This document shows positions 33,103-33,258 of a stretch of DNA of 33,258 nt, piece by piece. Under the pieces are notes generated by a model. The model searched no databases. It saw only the letters and a list, made by a program, of their open reading frames with translations, and had not been told where the DNA came from. Both the position numbers and the translations under genes were made by a program. Every line of letters starts with the position of its first letter. The first letter of the stretch is position 1. The DNA is from DATBFG01 sp036558645 (GTDB lineage: Bacteria; Acidobacteriota; Terriglobia; Terriglobales; Acidobacteriaceae), in assembly GCA_036558645.1 (NCBI GenBank), contig DATBFG010000098.1, positions 1 to 33,258 on the forward strand, written 5' to 3'.

Positions 33103-33258
33103 TCATTGCTTTTCAACATCAGGCAGCTTCCACGATTTGTCGAAGTAGGCCTGCAGCGGGCCGTACCAGCGGAAGTAGAGGAAGAAGCCTTTGCTGGGGA
33201 TGGTCTTGACCCAGTTGCTCTCCTTACCGGCAGGCGGGGTCGGACCGAAATAGAGATC
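33103..33258 (-). CDS. DUF1254/DUF1214-family protein, C-terminal end (continues past window)
   Basis: The last 51 residues of a minus-strand gene are visible: DLYFGPTPPAGKESNWV, GKGFFLYFRWYGPLQAYFD and KSWKLPDVEKQ before TGA (33105-33103). This is the conserved C-terminus of DUF1214 in DUF1254/DUF1214 proteins, which are exported proteins of unknown function. The rest lies beyond the right edge of the window. Confidence 0.82.
   Translation of the reverse strand, partial: DLYFGPTPPAGKESNWVKTIPSKGFFLYFRWYGPLQAYFDKSWKLPDVEKQ

Overview
The window looks like an accessory, plasticity-rich stretch of an Acidobacteriota chromosome, probably a Solibacter/Bryobacter-like soil bacterium. The evidence is an Oar-type TonB-dependent receptor with an N-terminal carboxypeptidase-regulatory-like domain, secreted esterase and glycosidase-like enzymes, an FGly sulfatase, and abundant decayed IS and toxin-antitoxin genes. 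This assignment is inferred from gene content only.

Layout. 1-1402: a group II intron on the minus strand whose reverse transcriptase is cut off before its YADD box. 1701-5310: a DUF4157 metalloprotease-like protein with a second His-rich C-terminal region, two small secreted proteins, and remnants of IS3 and IS630 transposases. 5551-5943: a tRNA-3'-end-like attachment sequence followed by the C-terminal piece of a tyrosine integrase. 6278-8943: decaying defence cargo, namely an AbiEi/AbiEii pair with one frameshift in each gene, and a multiply frameshifted TOTE-type archaeo-eukaryotic primase gene. 9056-23864: a fully intact catabolic locus. 24067-26954: an IS110 remnant and an IS21-family element (istA/istB) that keeps its reading frames but carries four nonsense codons. 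27210-28376: an ankyrin-protein N-terminal fragment and a UPF0175/PIN toxin-antitoxin pair whose toxin is frameshifted. 28485-29820: a second copy of the attachment sequence with a second, badly decayed integrase. 29890-33258: an arylsulfatase, an AraC-type regulator and the C-terminal end of a DUF1254/DUF1214 protein.

The catabolic locus has two transcription units plus a receptor. The plus-strand unit encodes an FAD oxidase-like protein, a TIM-barrel glycosidase-like protein, a sugar isomerase/epimerase-like TIM barrel, an MFS hexuronate-type transporter and an RraA-like aldolase. A secreted alpha/beta esterase diverges from it. The minus-strand unit encodes a GntR/FCD regulator, a split UxaA-type dehydratase (SAF subunit plus large subunit) and an SDR dehydrogenase. 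The receptor gene diverges from gntR across a short region in which one palindrome supplies both -35 boxes. Together this reads as uptake, deacylation/hydrolysis, isomerisation, dehydration, oxidation and aldol cleavage of a sugar acid whose identity is not visible from sequence.

The two att-integrase modules are direct repeats in the same orientation. The 23 kb between them (about 5551-28517) is therefore best read as one unit of a tandem accretion island: its catabolic cargo is intact while its mobility and defence genes are decaying.
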